Source of the DNA: Sulfobacillus thermosulfidooxidans
GTDB lineage: Bacteria; Bacillota; Sulfobacillia; Sulfobacillales; Sulfobacillaceae
Length of the DNA: 64,000 bases
Direction of reading: 5' to 3'
NCBI RefSeq assembly: GCF_001280565.1
Contig: NZ_LGRO01000001.1
Coordinates: 310,001-374,000 of the forward strand
Positions 33,367 to 42,294 of the stretch are shown one piece after another. Position 1 is the stretch's first letter; each line of letters opens with the position of its first letter. The position numbers and the translations under genes are program-made. The notes beneath the pieces are model-generated. The model saw nothing but the letters and a program-made list of their open reading frames with translations. It ran no database searches and had not been told where the DNA came from.

Positions 33367-34524
33367 TTATAACCGTGGAGCTGTCCGATGGCGTGGCCCA
33401 GAGACCGCCGGCGCCGGGGAGGGCGGATGGGGCTGGGCGGCCTCCCACGCCGCTTGAATTTGCGTCATCCGGGTGACATCGCGCACGAACGGCACGGGGA
33501 GGGATTCACCGGGAGCTGCCGCTTGTTGCAGATCATGACGCAACCCATCAGGATGGGGCGATGAGGCCGGCGGGTCAGGATAAAATAGCCATCGGCTGCC
33601 GTGATCCGTGGGAATACGACAGGCCGCAATCCACGTCGGCGGATGATCGGGATGGCGAAAAACGGGTACCAGGGTCCAGGGTTCTTGGGCGACACGGGCG
33701 GCGCCTTGAATCGTCCACGCCCGGTCAATCTCGGGCATCCGCGTCAGTTCGGGACCGGGCGGCAGCATTTGCGGTAATTGGTGGTCATTATCGGTCAAGA
33801 GGTCGTGTTGCTGCATCGTACGGATGAGCGCTTCGACGGTCGTCATGGTAGCAGGCGGCGGCGGATAGAACGCAATCCGGGAGCCATCGGCGGTCAAGAC
33901 GTGGCGATAGGCCACAAGTCCCGGTGGGGAACCCGGAACGTGTGTCAGATGCCAGATATCGGTGAGGGCGTTAGCGGTCAACGCCGCATAGGTTTCAGGA
34001 TGTTGGTGATATTCGGTCAGAGCCCGATCTAAAGCCCGTTGCACGCGCGGAGCCGCGTGTGTGGCATCGAACAACACGCCGGCATCGTGGGTGGTATTCC
34101 GGCAGACCGCTTGGGCCTCGTCGAGGGTGCGGGTAAAGCCGAGAATGTGCGGGGCGGCCTGCCAATTGATGACATCGCGCCAGCCGCGCCAGGATTTATG
34201 GTGATGCGGCTGAATGATGAGATAGCCGTCTTTCTGTGGCCAAATCAGGGCTTGCTGATAGGCTTGATCGACCGTGCTGGTGGGTCGGGCCAGATAGCGA
34301 TTAAAAAAATCAATGGTGCCGTTGCCGGCGGCAGTGCCGATAATCCCCGACAGAATGCTGGTGAGGCCCGCGTTGTGGGTTAAGGTTTGGAGGGCCGGAT
34401 CCGTCCAGCCGGCCACTGTGGTGCCTAAGCCGACCAGGGCACCGGCTAAGATGCCAACGGCGGTGGGCCAATACCAACGCATCCCCGTATTAAACCGGGA
34501 ATTATATTGAACGGGCGGTTTCAC
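33367..34524 (-). CDS. Membrane protein with two tandem homologous domains
   Basis: I start it at GTG 34524 (GGAGG 9 nt upstream), giving 385 aa that overlap the upstream gene by 23 nt. One or two hydrophobic helices (VGILAGALVGLGTTVAG) precede a soluble part. Two repeats of about 80 residues share W-L-V, PP, ADGSRIAFYPPPPA / HGSRWLFYPDPPAS, LTRMPEIDRAW / VTRMTQIQAAW. No family recognised. Confidence 0.55.
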   Translation of the reverse strand: MKPPVQYNSRFNTGMRWYWPTAVGILAGALVGLGTTVAGWTDPALQTLTHNAGLTSILSGIIGTAAGNGTIDFFNRYLARPTSTVDQAYQQALIWPQKDGYLIIQPHHHKSWRGWRDVINWQAAPHILGFTRTLDEAQAVCRNTTHDAGVLFDATHAAPRVQRALDRALTEYHQHPETYAALTANALTDIWHLTHVPGSPPGLVAYRHVLTADGSRIAFYPPPPATMTTVEALIRTMQQHDLLTDNDHQLPQMLPPGPELTRMPEIDRAWTIQGAARVAQEPWTLVPVFRHPDHPPTWIAACRIPTDHGSRWLFYPDPPASSPHPDGLRHDLQQAAAPGESLPVPFVRDVTRMTQIQAAWEAAQPHPPSPAPAVSGPRHRTAPRL

Positions 34525-35242
34525 GAGAGACATCCTCCGTAAGCTCATCAAAATAGCCGAGACCCATCGCCTGCCACACGCCGAAGGTGGTGCGCAAAGC
34601 CGTCAGGAGAGAAACGGGGACGGCATCGAGCCATTGCGGCTGGTGGCGGTCTGCGGCGTCTAAGGCGTGAGCGAGTTGCATGCCTAAGGACAGCGTCGTG
34701 TCATCCCAGGCACAGTGAGCCCATACGGGTTGGAGCGGTGGCCAGTCCGGGATAAAAAGCCAGGGGGCCTGGGGATGTTGCCAGCCGGATTGGGTGGACC
34801 GCTGAGCTCGGCGCCATAAAGGACGCCAGCGGACCGTCGCGATATCACAGGTCTTAGCCTGGCTGAGATCAGCCCACTGATTCAGTTGCGGGGTTTTTTT
34901 GGTAAAGAGCAGGCGTAAATCGCGGACATAGGCCGACCAGGGCGGGTGCGACACGATAGCCCAAAACGCATTGTGCATGATGAGGCGATCCCACTGGGTC
35001 CGATCACACCCCCATTGGATCCGGCGCCATAACCGCGCATGGGTGCGAGACGGCCACGGCACAAGCTGATCATGAACCCAGAGGCCAGCGGGCAGGACGC
35101 GGCCTATGGGCACGATCCAGCCGACGGGCTGGGAACCGGTAGCGGGCGCCAAAGATTGCGCGGCATGACGGGCGCGGTGTAAAAACCGCCAAGACACGGG
35201 AACGGAAAGAGTGGCTGACGGAATGGAGGATACGGTAGACAT
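34502..35242 (-). CDS. Hypothetical protein
   Basis: About 246 aa from ATG 35242 (AAAGGTG 10 nt upstream), very rich in Trp (WRRIQWGCDRTQWDRL, WLFIPDWPPLQPVWAH). No catalytic motif seen. It overlaps the two-domain membrane protein gene downstream. Confidence 0.5.
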   Translation of the reverse strand: MSTVSSIPSATLSVPVSWRFLHRARHAAQSLAPATGSQPVGWIVPIGRVLPAGLWVHDQLVPWPSRTHARLWRRIQWGCDRTQWDRLIMHNAFWAIVSHPPWSAYVRDLRLLFTKKTPQLNQWADLSQAKTCDIATVRWRPLWRRAQRSTQSGWQHPQAPWLFIPDWPPLQPVWAHCAWDDTTLSLGMQLAHALDAADRHQPQWLDAVPVSLLTALRTTFGVWQAMGLGYFDELTEDVSRETARSI

Positions 35243-35284
35243 CGCAGCAACACACCTTTCGGAAGAAATTGGCAAGGTTTTCAG

Positions 35285-35317
35285 AAAAAATCCCCGAGAC
35301 GGGGGCCCGTCTCGGGG
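35285..35317 (-). terminator. Rho-independent terminator
   Basis: CCCCGAGACGGG/CCCGTCTCGGGG, followed on the minus strand by ATTTTTTC. Confidence 0.85.
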
Positions 35318-35326
35318 AGGGGAGCA

Positions 35327-35728
35327 TTAGATAACCTGGCCCCATAAGGCGGCGTCCGCCTGGAGGAGCCATAAAATCCAGAGATCGTCGGACATGAGTT
35401 GCCAAGTCTGATGCGGAGACCGGGCGTACCAGGTGTCAACCCAGCCTTCCGGGTCATAATAGGCCACGCGCCAAATCCAGCGGCTGATGATAACACCCTG
35501 GGCATCGCGATACCAGAGGTGGACCAGAGCCTCATGATGCCATTCACGAGCATTGCCGCTGGCTTCAAACACATGACCGGGATCGCCCGGTAAGGAATAG
35601 GCCCAGTGGGCGGTCGGTTGATGGGGATCGGCCAAACCCAGCGGACAGCGTGTGGCATGCCGGGTGATGAGGCGTAATTCATCCAAATAATGCATAAAAG
35701 CATCGGTAACGGTGATAGGCAAGGACAT
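35327..35728 (-). CDS. Hypothetical protein
   Basis: 133 aa from ATG 35728 (GGAGGTG upstream): MSLPITVTDAFMHYLDELRL, then a Trp-rich centre. It resembles other single-gene units of this element with their own ribosome binding site and a following terminator. Unknown function. Confidence 0.55.
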   Translation of the reverse strand: MSLPITVTDAFMHYLDELRLITRHATRCPLGLADPHQPTAHWAYSLPGDPGHVFEASGNAREWHHEALVHLWYRDAQGVIISRWIWRVAYYDPEGWVDTWYARSPHQTWQLMSDDLWILWLLQADAALWGQVI

Positions 35729-35797
35729 CGGATAACACCTCCGAGAATAGGCGGGACAGACTGAGACAATCGACAAAGAGACCAAACGCCGTGGGAT

Positions 35798-36043
35798 TTA
35801 AGATAGCACCGAGGGAGTGCGGGGCCAGGGGCCGTACAAAAAGACTAAGAGGGCCAAAAAGGGGATTTGCACGATAAACAGCCAGGGGGTGTGCATCACG
35901 GTCCAGCCCCACCACGACAAGACCAACATGGTCACGCCCCAGACGAGGAGAAAGGCATGGACGCGCCACGGCGCTTCGGTCCGTACGACATGGCGCCAAC
36001 ACCGGATGTCGGCCCACCCCTGAGCCAGACGGGAGAATCGCAT
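35798..36043 (-). CDS. Small membrane protein
   Basis: 81 aa from ATG 36043 (AAGGAG upstream). Two hydrophobic helices (AFLLVWGVTMLVLSWWGWTV and FIVQIPFLALLVFLYGPW) follow an amphipathic N-terminus. The upstream extension of the frame lacks any start signal. Confidence 0.55.
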   Translation of the reverse strand: MRFSRLAQGWADIRCWRHVVRTEAPWRVHAFLLVWGVTMLVLSWWGWTVMHTPWLFIVQIPFLALLVFLYGPWPRTPSVLS

Positions 36044-36091
36044 ACACGACACGCTCCTTGATGAATGATATAAAAAATTGCACACGCTTAT

Positions 36092-36128
36092 CCGTATCCG
36101 CCCGTGGGTTAGAAACGGGCGGATACGG
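36092..36128 (-). terminator. 14-bp hairpin
   Basis: CCGTATCCGCCCGT/ACGGGCGGATACGG, between the DUF4406-like gene and the small membrane protein gene. A T-run (TTTTTTA) follows about 17 nt later on the minus strand. Confidence 0.6.
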
Positions 36129-36165
36129 CCACAAGGTGTAGGGGAGAGCCGCGATAAGGCGGAAC

Positions 36166-36513
36166 CTAAACCGGACGCCCCTCCAAGACAAGAGTTGAGG
36201 TCGCCGTAGCGCGATAGAGCCACGTGGTCAGGGAAGCGACCGGTAAGGATAAGGCGTGGGCGACGGCGACTTCTAAGTGGGTCCCGCGCGAGGTGCGCCA
36301 GCCGGGTAATACAGCCACGGCGTCGGCGTCGGTTAGCAGTTGCAATAAGTCTTGTCGCAGATAATCGGCATACGTCCACTCAGGATGCACGCCGTGCTCT
36401 GCGGGATTGATGACGTGATACCCGGCGGTGCGTAAACGGTCAGCCGCCGCATGGAAAGCGGGATAGTTAAAATCGGGCAGGCCCGACATGGGGCCGGAGA
36501 GGTAGAGGGTCAT
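36166..36513 (-). CDS. DUF4406 / nucleoside deoxyribosyltransferase-like protein
   Basis: 115 aa from ATG 36513. LYLSGPMSGLPDFNYPAFHA, HVINPAE, YLRQDLLQLLTDADAVAVLP and GWRTSRGTHLEVAVAHAL match DUF4406, a nucleoside 2-deoxyribosyltransferase-like fold common on phages and plasmids. Probably acts on nucleotides, but substrate is unknown. AAAGGAC lies about 10 nt upstream. Confidence 0.75.
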   Translation of the reverse strand: MTLYLSGPMSGLPDFNYPAFHAAADRLRTAGYHVINPAEHGVHPEWTYADYLRQDLLQLLTDADAVAVLPGWRTSRGTHLEVAVAHALSLPVASLTTWLYRATATSTLVLEGRPV

Positions 36514-36724
36514 GATGCGACAGTCCTTTCTCATTGAGGAATCACCCGCCGAATCGATCAGCACGGGATAGGGTGTGCCAAATCAGCAAGCCAAGGCCAA
36601 ACAGCTCCTGGACTAACGATTAAAGGGCAGCCAATTGTCCAGCACTATAACACGTCTGGCAGGGTCTGATCGGGTTAGCGAGCATCCTGAGGCGGTTGGC
36701 TCTTGCGAGGAAAATTGATAGAGG

Positions 36725-37054
36725 TTATTGCCAATGACCGCAAAAAAGTTCTCCGGTGTCAGTAATCGTAGCAACCCAAAGAGTAAATTCTTTGGGATAT
36801 TTTTGCTGTAATTGTCGAGCTTTCAATTGTATCGAGATGCCTTGTCGGATATAAGCAGCCAAATCCAATCCCGGTCTAACCATTTCTGCCGGACTTCCAA
36901 ATCCAGCATAAGCCAGGAACTCAAAGGCCGTAGGGTTTTTGAGAATATGAACAATCTTCTGAAGAAGGGTCGTTTGGCCTCTGAGGTCGAATCGCCCAAA
37001 AAAATCATCGACTTCCCGGCAGAACTCTTGGATTTCTGGTGGAATACTGTTCAT
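36725..37054 (-). CDS. Hypothetical protein
   Basis: 109 aa from ATG 37054 (AAGGAGG upstream). Mostly helical: IPPEIQEFCREVDDFFGRFD, LLQKIVHILKNPTAFEFLAY, ending in strands. No family recognised. Confidence 0.55.
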   Translation of the reverse strand: MNSIPPEIQEFCREVDDFFGRFDLRGQTTLLQKIVHILKNPTAFEFLAYAGFGSPAEMVRPGLDLAAYIRQGISIQLKARQLQQKYPKEFTLWVATITDTGELFCGHWQ

Positions 37055-37194
37055 CGTAGCCTCCTTGTGGTTGTCTCTCATCAAGTTTTATGCTAAACAT
37101 GCCGCATCGGGACTATGGCTAGACGCGACATTCTCGCGAATCGTAGTGAGACAGTGGGATGACCAAAAAACGTGGTCAATGATGGACCGTCACG

Positions 37195-37225
37195 AAAAAA
37201 CCCCTGTCGCATTGCGCGACAGGGG
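37195..37225 (-). terminator. Terminator of the second ssb
   Basis: CCCCTGTCGC/GCGACAGGGG followed on the minus strand by TTTTTT. Confidence 0.85.
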
Positions 37226-37233
37226 ATAGCGCG

Positions 37234-37620
37234 TTAAAACGGCAAATCATCAGGAAGCGGAACGGCGGTCGCGGCGTGGACCGGCGCGTTGGCGTCGGAT
37301 TTTTTGCCATCGAGAAATTGCACGGATTCCGCGATGACTTCGGCGGCGCGCCGTTTGGAACCGTCTTGAGCTTCGTAAGACCGGACTTGCAACCGACCGG
37401 CCACCGCGACGAGGCGGCCTTTGGTCAGGTGATTGGCCACCGTTTCGGCGAGTTTCCGCCAAATCACAATGTCGATGAAATCCACGTCGCGCTGGCCTTG
37501 CGCGTTGGTAAACGGGCGGTCGACGGCCAGCGTCAACGAAGCAACGGGCACACCTTGGGACGTGTAACGGAGTTCCGGATCGCGGGTCAACCGGCCAATC
37601 AGGGTAATGTGATTCATCAT
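37234..37620 (-). CDS. ssb: Single-stranded DNA-binding protein, copy 2
   Basis: 128 aa, about three-quarters identical by eye to copy 1. The OB-fold ([48 protein letters not shown]) and the terminal DDLPF are present. AAAGGAG lies upstream. A palindromic hairpin (37668-37690) sits between it and the preceding gene. Confidence 0.95.
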   Translation of the reverse strand: MMNHITLIGRLTRDPELRYTSQGVPVASLTLAVDRPFTNAQGQRDVDFIDIVIWRKLAETVANHLTKGRLVAVAGRLQVRSYEAQDGSKRRAAEVIAESVQFLDGKKSDANAPVHAATAVPLPDDLPF

Positions 37621-37688
37621 CGGAAAATCGCTCCTTTGAGGTTTTTTTAGTGAAACACAGATAACACAACCGGTCCGAGAAGGACCGG

Positions 37689-38081
37689 TTAAGAAAGGGA
37701 GACAACGGTGGTACGCGATAAGTGACTGGCTTTATACACTTGTTGGAAAATTGTTTCATCGATCGTGTGGTCCGCGAAAAATAATTCTTCGCTTACGCCA
37801 CTTCTGGGCCCGTATCGGGCAGTAAAATCGACGGTGCGGAAGGCGACATAAGGAGATGTCGTGCAAAATAACTCGCCATCATTGTCTTCTGGCTCACTTT
37901 CATATTCGCCGACAAAGAGCAATCCAGAGAGAGATGCCCCACCCGAAAACACGATGTCGCCGTTCTGTATCATGGAATTTTTGATAATCCCCCAAAATAC
38001 ACGAACGTGTAAATATCCGTGAGAGGAGTCGACCGATTGGGTATTGATAAAATCAGCAGTTAATGTCATAGGGTGTGCCAT
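37689..38081 (-). CDS. Hypothetical protein
   Basis: 130 aa from ATG 38081 (AAAGGAG upstream). Strand-rich: VFWGIIKNSMIQNGDIVFSG, LFVGEYESEPEDNDGELFC. Flanked on both sides by ACCGGTCC hairpins (37668-37690, 38118-38144). Unknown. Confidence 0.55.
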   Translation of the reverse strand: MAHPMTLTADFINTQSVDSSHGYLHVRVFWGIIKNSMIQNGDIVFSGGASLSGLLFVGEYESEPEDNDGELFCTTSPYVAFRTVDFTARYGPRSGVSEELFFADHTIDETIFQQVYKASHLSRTTVVSLS

Positions 38082-38117
38082 TATCTCACTCCTTTTGTTC
38101 GATAAGAACATTGAGAG

Positions 38118-38144
38118 AAAAACCGGTCCGAGTCAGGACCGGTT
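38118..38144 (-). terminator. AACCGGTCC hairpin terminator
   Basis: AACCGGTCC/GGACCGGTT, followed on the minus strand by TTTCTC. Confidence 0.7.
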
Positions 38145-38268
38145 AAGAGAGCAATACGGCACTCCATGGCTGCAAGCCACGATATGAAAGACGATAGGCA
38201 CAGGAGACCCATAAAAACAGCCACAATCTCGTGATAGAGGCAGGAGCAAAATGGGAGAAAAAGTGGCG

Positions 38269-38496
38269 TTATGCCTGATTGAGATCGTCAATAGAAATAC
38301 GAAGGGAATGCAGAATATGTTGAAGAGTCCCCGGAGGAATGGTGCGTTGACTATGCAGAGGAACGACAGCAAACCGCTGAGGGTCGTTGGCATGGCGCAC
38401 GACAACATGGCTACCTTTTTGCCGGACGCGAATAAAGCCTAACCGTGCCAATTTTTGTAAAAGCTCCCGCGCTGTTAAGTGGGGTAACGGCGGCAT
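38269..38496 (-). CDS. hicA: HicA mRNA interferase
   Basis: 75 aa with the canonical HicA order: LTARELLQKLARLGFIRVRQ, KGSHVVVRHAN (catalytic His), FAVVPLHSQRTIPPGTLQHI. Cleaves mRNA independently of ribosomes when freed. Lies 4 nt after HicB. Confidence 0.9.
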   Translation of the reverse strand: MPPLPHLTARELLQKLARLGFIRVRQKGSHVVVRHANDPQRFAVVPLHSQRTIPPGTLQHILHSLRISIDDLNQA

Positions 38497-38500
38497 TCCG

Positions 38501-38713
38501 TCAATTAACCTCGACTTCCGCAATGGTCTCAATAGGCTGGGGCAGAGGAATATGGTGTTCGGTCATATAGCTTTGTGTGAGATGAATAGCCTCAATAACG
38601 CGATCTAAGGCTTCACCGGGCGTTTGGCCAGCACTGGTGCATCCGGGAAGAGCCGGAACATAGGCAAAATATTCGTGATCGCCTTTTTCCACAATTACGG
38701 TATAGCGCGCCAT
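38501..38713 (-). CDS. hicB: HicB antitoxin
   Basis: 70 aa: YTVIVEKGDHEYFAYVPALP GCTSAGQTPGEALDRVIEAI forms the HicB partial RNase H fold (split here for length). No C-terminal DNA-binding domain is visible. Antitoxin first, as usual for this type. Confidence 0.9.
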   Translation of the reverse strand: MARYTVIVEKGDHEYFAYVPALPGCTSAGQTPGEALDRVIEAIHLTQSYMTEHHIPLPQPIETIAEVEVN

Positions 38714-38781
38714 GAGATGGTCACCTCGTCATCAGTATTATACCCAGACTTTATAATATCAACAGCAAATAATCCAGACAG

Positions 38782-39000
38782 CTAAGACAGAAACGATACA
38801 TAATGCTCCATGATGGGCACGCCGCCGCCCACAGAACGTTCGGACGGTATAGAGGTGTCAGGATGTTCCCAAAGAAAATCGGCAGTATCATCCGGGTAAA
38901 CGGCAATCCATCCGGGGCCATATTGCGTGCGCACGGCATAGAGACCGGGCTGATGGGGAACTGTAAAGTGTTCAGGACCATCACAGAACACGGTAATCAT
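38782..39000 (-). CDS. 72-aa hypothetical protein
   Basis: AAAGGA upstream of ATG 39000. MITVFCDGPEHFTVPHQPGL followed by YAVRTQYGPGWIAVYPDDTA. Predicted all-beta. Unknown. Confidence 0.5.
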   Translation of the reverse strand: MITVFCDGPEHFTVPHQPGLYAVRTQYGPGWIAVYPDDTADFLWEHPDTSIPSERSVGGGVPIMEHYVSFLS

Positions 39001-39060
39001 CAAGCATCCGTCCTTTCTGGTATTTTATTCAAAAAATAAAAGCTGCATAGAAACCGGCTG

Positions 39061-39390
39061 CTAAACGTGCGCCAAAGCGCGGCAGCCGATAATCCGTCCG
39101 GCATCATCCCGCACCGTATCGTCAGGAATGACCAAATCATCGCGGTCCGGACAGGCTTGAGCCACGAGTGCCGATACAATGTACAGCGTATCGGGGGCAG
39201 GATTCGGCAATCCCTCGACCGCACCAAATTGCGTGCGGGTGACGGGAATGGTGACACCTTGAATGGTGAGATACCCAGTTACGTGGCGGGTGACCGCACA
39301 CCGGGCAACGGTGCCACAAGGCTCAATGGTTAGCGTGGTCTCGTTAGCCATGAAGTGAATCGCATGCGGAGTGAGGTTAATGAGATTCAT
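39061..39390 (-). CDS. Conserved phage/plasmid hypothetical protein
   Basis: 109 aa beginning MNLINLTPHAIHF, a start seen in a group of phage and plasmid proteins, and including TLYIVSALVAQACPDRDDLV and VRDDAGRIIGCRALAHV. Function of the group is not known to me. Confidence 0.65.
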   Translation of the reverse strand: MNLINLTPHAIHFMANETTLTIEPCGTVARCAVTRHVTGYLTIQGVTIPVTRTQFGAVEGLPNPAPDTLYIVSALVAQACPDRDDLVIPDDTVRDDAGRIIGCRALAHV

Positions 39391-39471
39391 TGATACGCTC
39401 CTTTAAGGGTTATGGGAATCATTAAGAATAATGATAATATCGTCCGCTCGGGAAACCGGGCGAACAAGCGG

Positions 39472-39855
39472 TTAAGACGGGATAGACCGTGCCCGCCGTT
39501 GAACGCGGGCTATCGAACGGCCCCCGCGAAACGTCCGGGGCACATAATACAGTTCCGGCAAATACGGCCAAAAGACGGGATAGTCGTCACCATCGCAAGT
39601 CGTCGCATACGTGACGTGAAATACTCGTAATGCGGCCAGATCCGAGACGATATGCCAGGTGTCCGGTTGTCGGACATCCTGGATATAGAGCGTGCCGTGT
39701 TTCATGAGAAACAAGGCATCCGCATAGGCCACCCGGTGGCCAAACACAGGAAGATCATGCACCCCATCTAAGGCCCAAAACGTGCCGCCGGGAACAGGTC
39801 CGCGATGAATGGCTTTCTTGCTGTCCGGGAAATCGACGAGGCGAATGAGTCGCAT
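39472..39855 (-). CDS. Hypothetical protein
   Basis: 127 aa with AAGGAGC upstream. Beta-rich centre (GTFWALDGVHDLPVFGHRVA, TLYIQDVRQPDTWHIVSDLA) and a basic C-terminus (RARSIPS). Unknown. Confidence 0.5.
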   Translation of the reverse strand: MRLIRLVDFPDSKKAIHRGPVPGGTFWALDGVHDLPVFGHRVAYADALFLMKHGTLYIQDVRQPDTWHIVSDLAALRVFHVTYATTCDGDDYPVFWPYLPELYYVPRTFRGGRSIARVQRRARSIPS

Positions 39856-39894
39856 GGGGGATCGCTCCTTATTGGTGCGTACGATATCGATATG

Positions 39895-40371
39895 TTAACT
39901 CTTAAAAACCGTTGAGAGTGTTGAGAGGTTAAAATTTCCATGCAGTGTAAAAAGAACGGCGGTGCATTGGGTACAGGCCCAAATTTCGTTCCATTCCGCA
40001 TGGAGGCGTTTGTGCAAGCTATGAGGGGTGTGACAGAGAGGACAGTCTAAATCGGTTTGCGATAGCACGTCATCGACCCAATCCACTTGACCGGAGGGGA
40101 TCGGTTCGGTGAAACACTGGCCATCGACGAAAGTTTGGACCCATTGGCCCACGGCGCGCAAGAAGCCTTGGACACGAGAGTCGATGGCTAAAATCTGTGA
40201 GCCTAAGGCATCTGGCGTACCGTGAATGAATTGTCCGCTGACGAGGAAATGGTCGGGCGATTCGACGGATAGGCGCACGTCATCGAGGTAGGAGTCGGTG
40301 CGATGAAGAAATTGCATGGCAAAGAGTTCGGCGTCAGAAACATAAAGGGAACCGTTTATGGGGACGGACAT
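39895..40371 (-). CDS. Hypothetical protein with zinc ribbon
   Basis: 158 aa from ATG 40371 (GGAGGTG upstream). A zinc-binding pair CPLCH and CTQC lies in the last third; the N-terminal half is mixed strand and helix. It ends with a terminator (40404-40430) on its 5' side from the next unit. Confidence 0.5.
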   Translation of the reverse strand: MSVPINGSLYVSDAELFAMQFLHRTDSYLDDVRLSVESPDHFLVSGQFIHGTPDALGSQILAIDSRVQGFLRAVGQWVQTFVDGQCFTEPIPSGQVDWVDDVLSQTDLDCPLCHTPHSLHKRLHAEWNEIWACTQCTAVLFTLHGNFNLSTLSTVFKS

Positions 40372-40403
40372 GAGATAATACACCTCCAAAAATTAGTGAC
40401 AAT

Positions 40404-40430
40404 AAAAAACTCGTCCGATGAGGACGGGTT
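40404..40430 (-). terminator. Terminator
   Basis: AACTCGTCC/GGACGGGTT (one G-T pair), minus strand, followed by TTTTTATTG. Confidence 0.7.
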
Positions 40431-40539
40431 TCCCTAACGTGTCAAAATATTGGGGATGTCCTATGAAGTCTTGCACATTGAGCAAATTATGGTTAAAAGT
40501 GCGGTATAACGTTGATAAATCAGGGTAAGTGTACAGAAC

Positions 40540-41304
40540 CTATAGAAAAAAATGACTGATGATCACAGCAAGAATCAATATGCCCAGAGTCAATTCGGTA
40601 GTTCTCACCAAATACGGTGTATACGGTGTGCTCAGTGAGGACGTTTTTTGACGCCAAGAATGAGAAGACAGAGACGCTGTAAGCCACGCCGATGATGGAA
40701 TTTGCAAGCCGCGTTCGCATGTCATAAGCAACAGATCTTTAAGGGAAAAAGATCCGCCATTCCAGAGGAGTTGGATATCGGCTTCTGTATCCGGTTTCAG
40801 AGGAATCCAGCGCCAGGTAATCGCAGTAAGCTCTTCCGCATGGATAACCACGCGGTCCGGGACAGCAGGATGGCCGCTAACAATCGAAATCCTGAGGGAA
40901 AACGTTGGAATAGGTGTATGCGTGTGGTGAACGATCCGAATGACCAACATGAGACTGGCCCACGCGATGAGGTCGGGAGCGATGTTTTCTAAGCATGCGG
41001 AATCAAGTGGATCATGGTGCATTAAAATAGACCAGCGCCATTCCCACGAGGGGTCAAAATTGTCATAGGAATAAGTAATTGCGCAGGATGGAGAATAAGG
41101 AACCAGGGCAAAGTCAGGCAAAATCAGGACGGGTTGCAGAAACTCGGTCCATGCATGTGACCACAAAGACGCGAAGGACGCAAGGGAGTCTTGAGCGGAA
41201 AACGTCAGTGTAAACGGTTCCGAAGCGTTAAAGCGAAAGGGCCACGGGGTATCAGCTTGAACGTTTAAGGCACCGATACGCTGGAAATACTCGTGGGGCG
41301 ACAT
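40540..41304 (-). CDS. Tail-anchored hypothetical protein
   Basis: 254 aa from ATG 41304 (AGGTGA 8 nt upstream). A large soluble region is followed by one C-terminal hydrophobic helix (LTLGILILAVIISHFFL), so the protein is probably inserted by its tail with the bulk in the cytoplasm. No domain recognised. Confidence 0.5.
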   Translation of the reverse strand: MSPHEYFQRIGALNVQADTPWPFRFNASEPFTLTFSAQDSLASFASLWSHAWTEFLQPVLILPDFALVPYSPSCAITYSYDNFDPSWEWRWSILMHHDPLDSACLENIAPDLIAWASLMLVIRIVHHTHTPIPTFSLRISIVSGHPAVPDRVVIHAEELTAITWRWIPLKPDTEADIQLLWNGGSFSLKDLLLMTCERGLQIPSSAWLTASLSSHSWRQKTSSLSTPYTPYLVRTTELTLGILILAVIISHFFL

Positions 41305-41364
41305 CGCCATCACCTCGGGTAAAGACAGATTGTGTGAGCCATGGCAGGTACGGCACACAGCGGA

Positions 41365-41631
41365 TTATACCGAAGCATCGTCTTGATCGCCCAGGATAAA
41401 AGCGCGCAAGACGGTGGACATCATCAGCAAAAAGGCTTGTAAGCCGTCTTGCGTGCCATATTGCGCATGCAGCGCTTGGCCCAAGGCGACGCCAAATCGC
41501 AGAAAATCGTCTGTATTTTGGGCTTGGATGAGGCCAGTCGGTGGGGTGGGGCCAAAACCGAGAATAACGAACGATTGCGCATCAGCTAACGTGGGATTGC
41601 TCGTTAATGCATCAAACACTGTGATAGCCAT
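41365..41631 (-). CDS. Hypothetical protein
   Basis: 88 aa with CAAGGAGG upstream: MAITVFDALTSNPTLADAQS, helical, acidic C-terminus. Unknown. Confidence 0.5.
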   Translation of the reverse strand: MAITVFDALTSNPTLADAQSFVILGFGPTPPTGLIQAQNTDDFLRFGVALGQALHAQYGTQDGLQAFLLMMSTVLRAFILGDQDDASV

Positions 41632-41780
41632 GAATACGGCCTCCTTGGGAAAGTCAATAGGAAACGCACGATACTCTGAATGGTATCAGAACATCGGGTA
41701 AACAGATAGTTGCCTATGCGTTCAGGGTGCAGATAAAAGGGAACGGAAGAGGGTGATAGCAGATTGATGTTTTTATCGGC

Positions 41781-42218
41781 TTAATCCGCTGATTGATTGG
41801 GCAAGAGCACCAGCATCGCGCTCAAAATCAGCAAGCCAGCCACTAAAAGGCCCAGCGTCGTCAAATTCCATGACGTGGCCGTCGTAATGACGACCAACAG
41901 CCGCCGAATCACCGCTAGCCAGAGCAGGGCAATAAAGGGCTTGAGGGGCAAATGATGGGTCTGCAAGGCGAGATGGAGCGTATGCACCAGTTCACCGAGC
42001 ATGAGCAAAAACAACAACGGGTCTAATAAGCCGATAAGATGCCCATACGTTAACGGGCCATGCCAGACGCTGACGACCATCAGACCGATGACCACAAAAG
42101 CCATCAGCCAAACGCCAACCAGAACCAATCCGAACAAGCCATCCGTACTCCGTTGCAACCAGACCAACAAGCGAGACTGGAGAGAGGGAGTCGTCGACGG
42201 GGATGACGGGGACATCAT
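41781..42218 (-). CDS. PsiE-like membrane protein
   Basis: 145 aa from ATG 42218 (AAGGAGG upstream). Four hydrophobic helices (LFGLVLVGVWLMAFVVIG, LLDPLLFLLMLGELVHTLHL, ALLWLAVIRRLLVVI, LLVAGLLILSAMLVLL). The LDPLL-EL-H and IRRLLV segments fit the PsiE/phosphate-starvation family. Role unclear even in that family. Confidence 0.6.
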   Translation of the reverse strand: MMSPSSPSTTPSLQSRLLVWLQRSTDGLFGLVLVGVWLMAFVVIGLMVVSVWHGPLTYGHLIGLLDPLLFLLMLGELVHTLHLALQTHHLPLKPFIALLWLAVIRRLLVVITTATSWNLTTLGLLVAGLLILSAMLVLLPNQSAD

Positions 42219-42257
42219 GGGAACAGGCCTCCTTGTCGGAAAATACGATGGCCTCAT

Positions 42258-42285
42258 AAAAAACCGCGCTCGACAGCGAGCGCGG
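42258..42285 (-). terminator. Rho-independent terminator
   Basis: CCGCGCTCG/CGAGCGCGG followed on the minus strand by TTTTTTATG. Confidence 0.85.
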
Positions 42286-42294
42286 TGATAGCAC

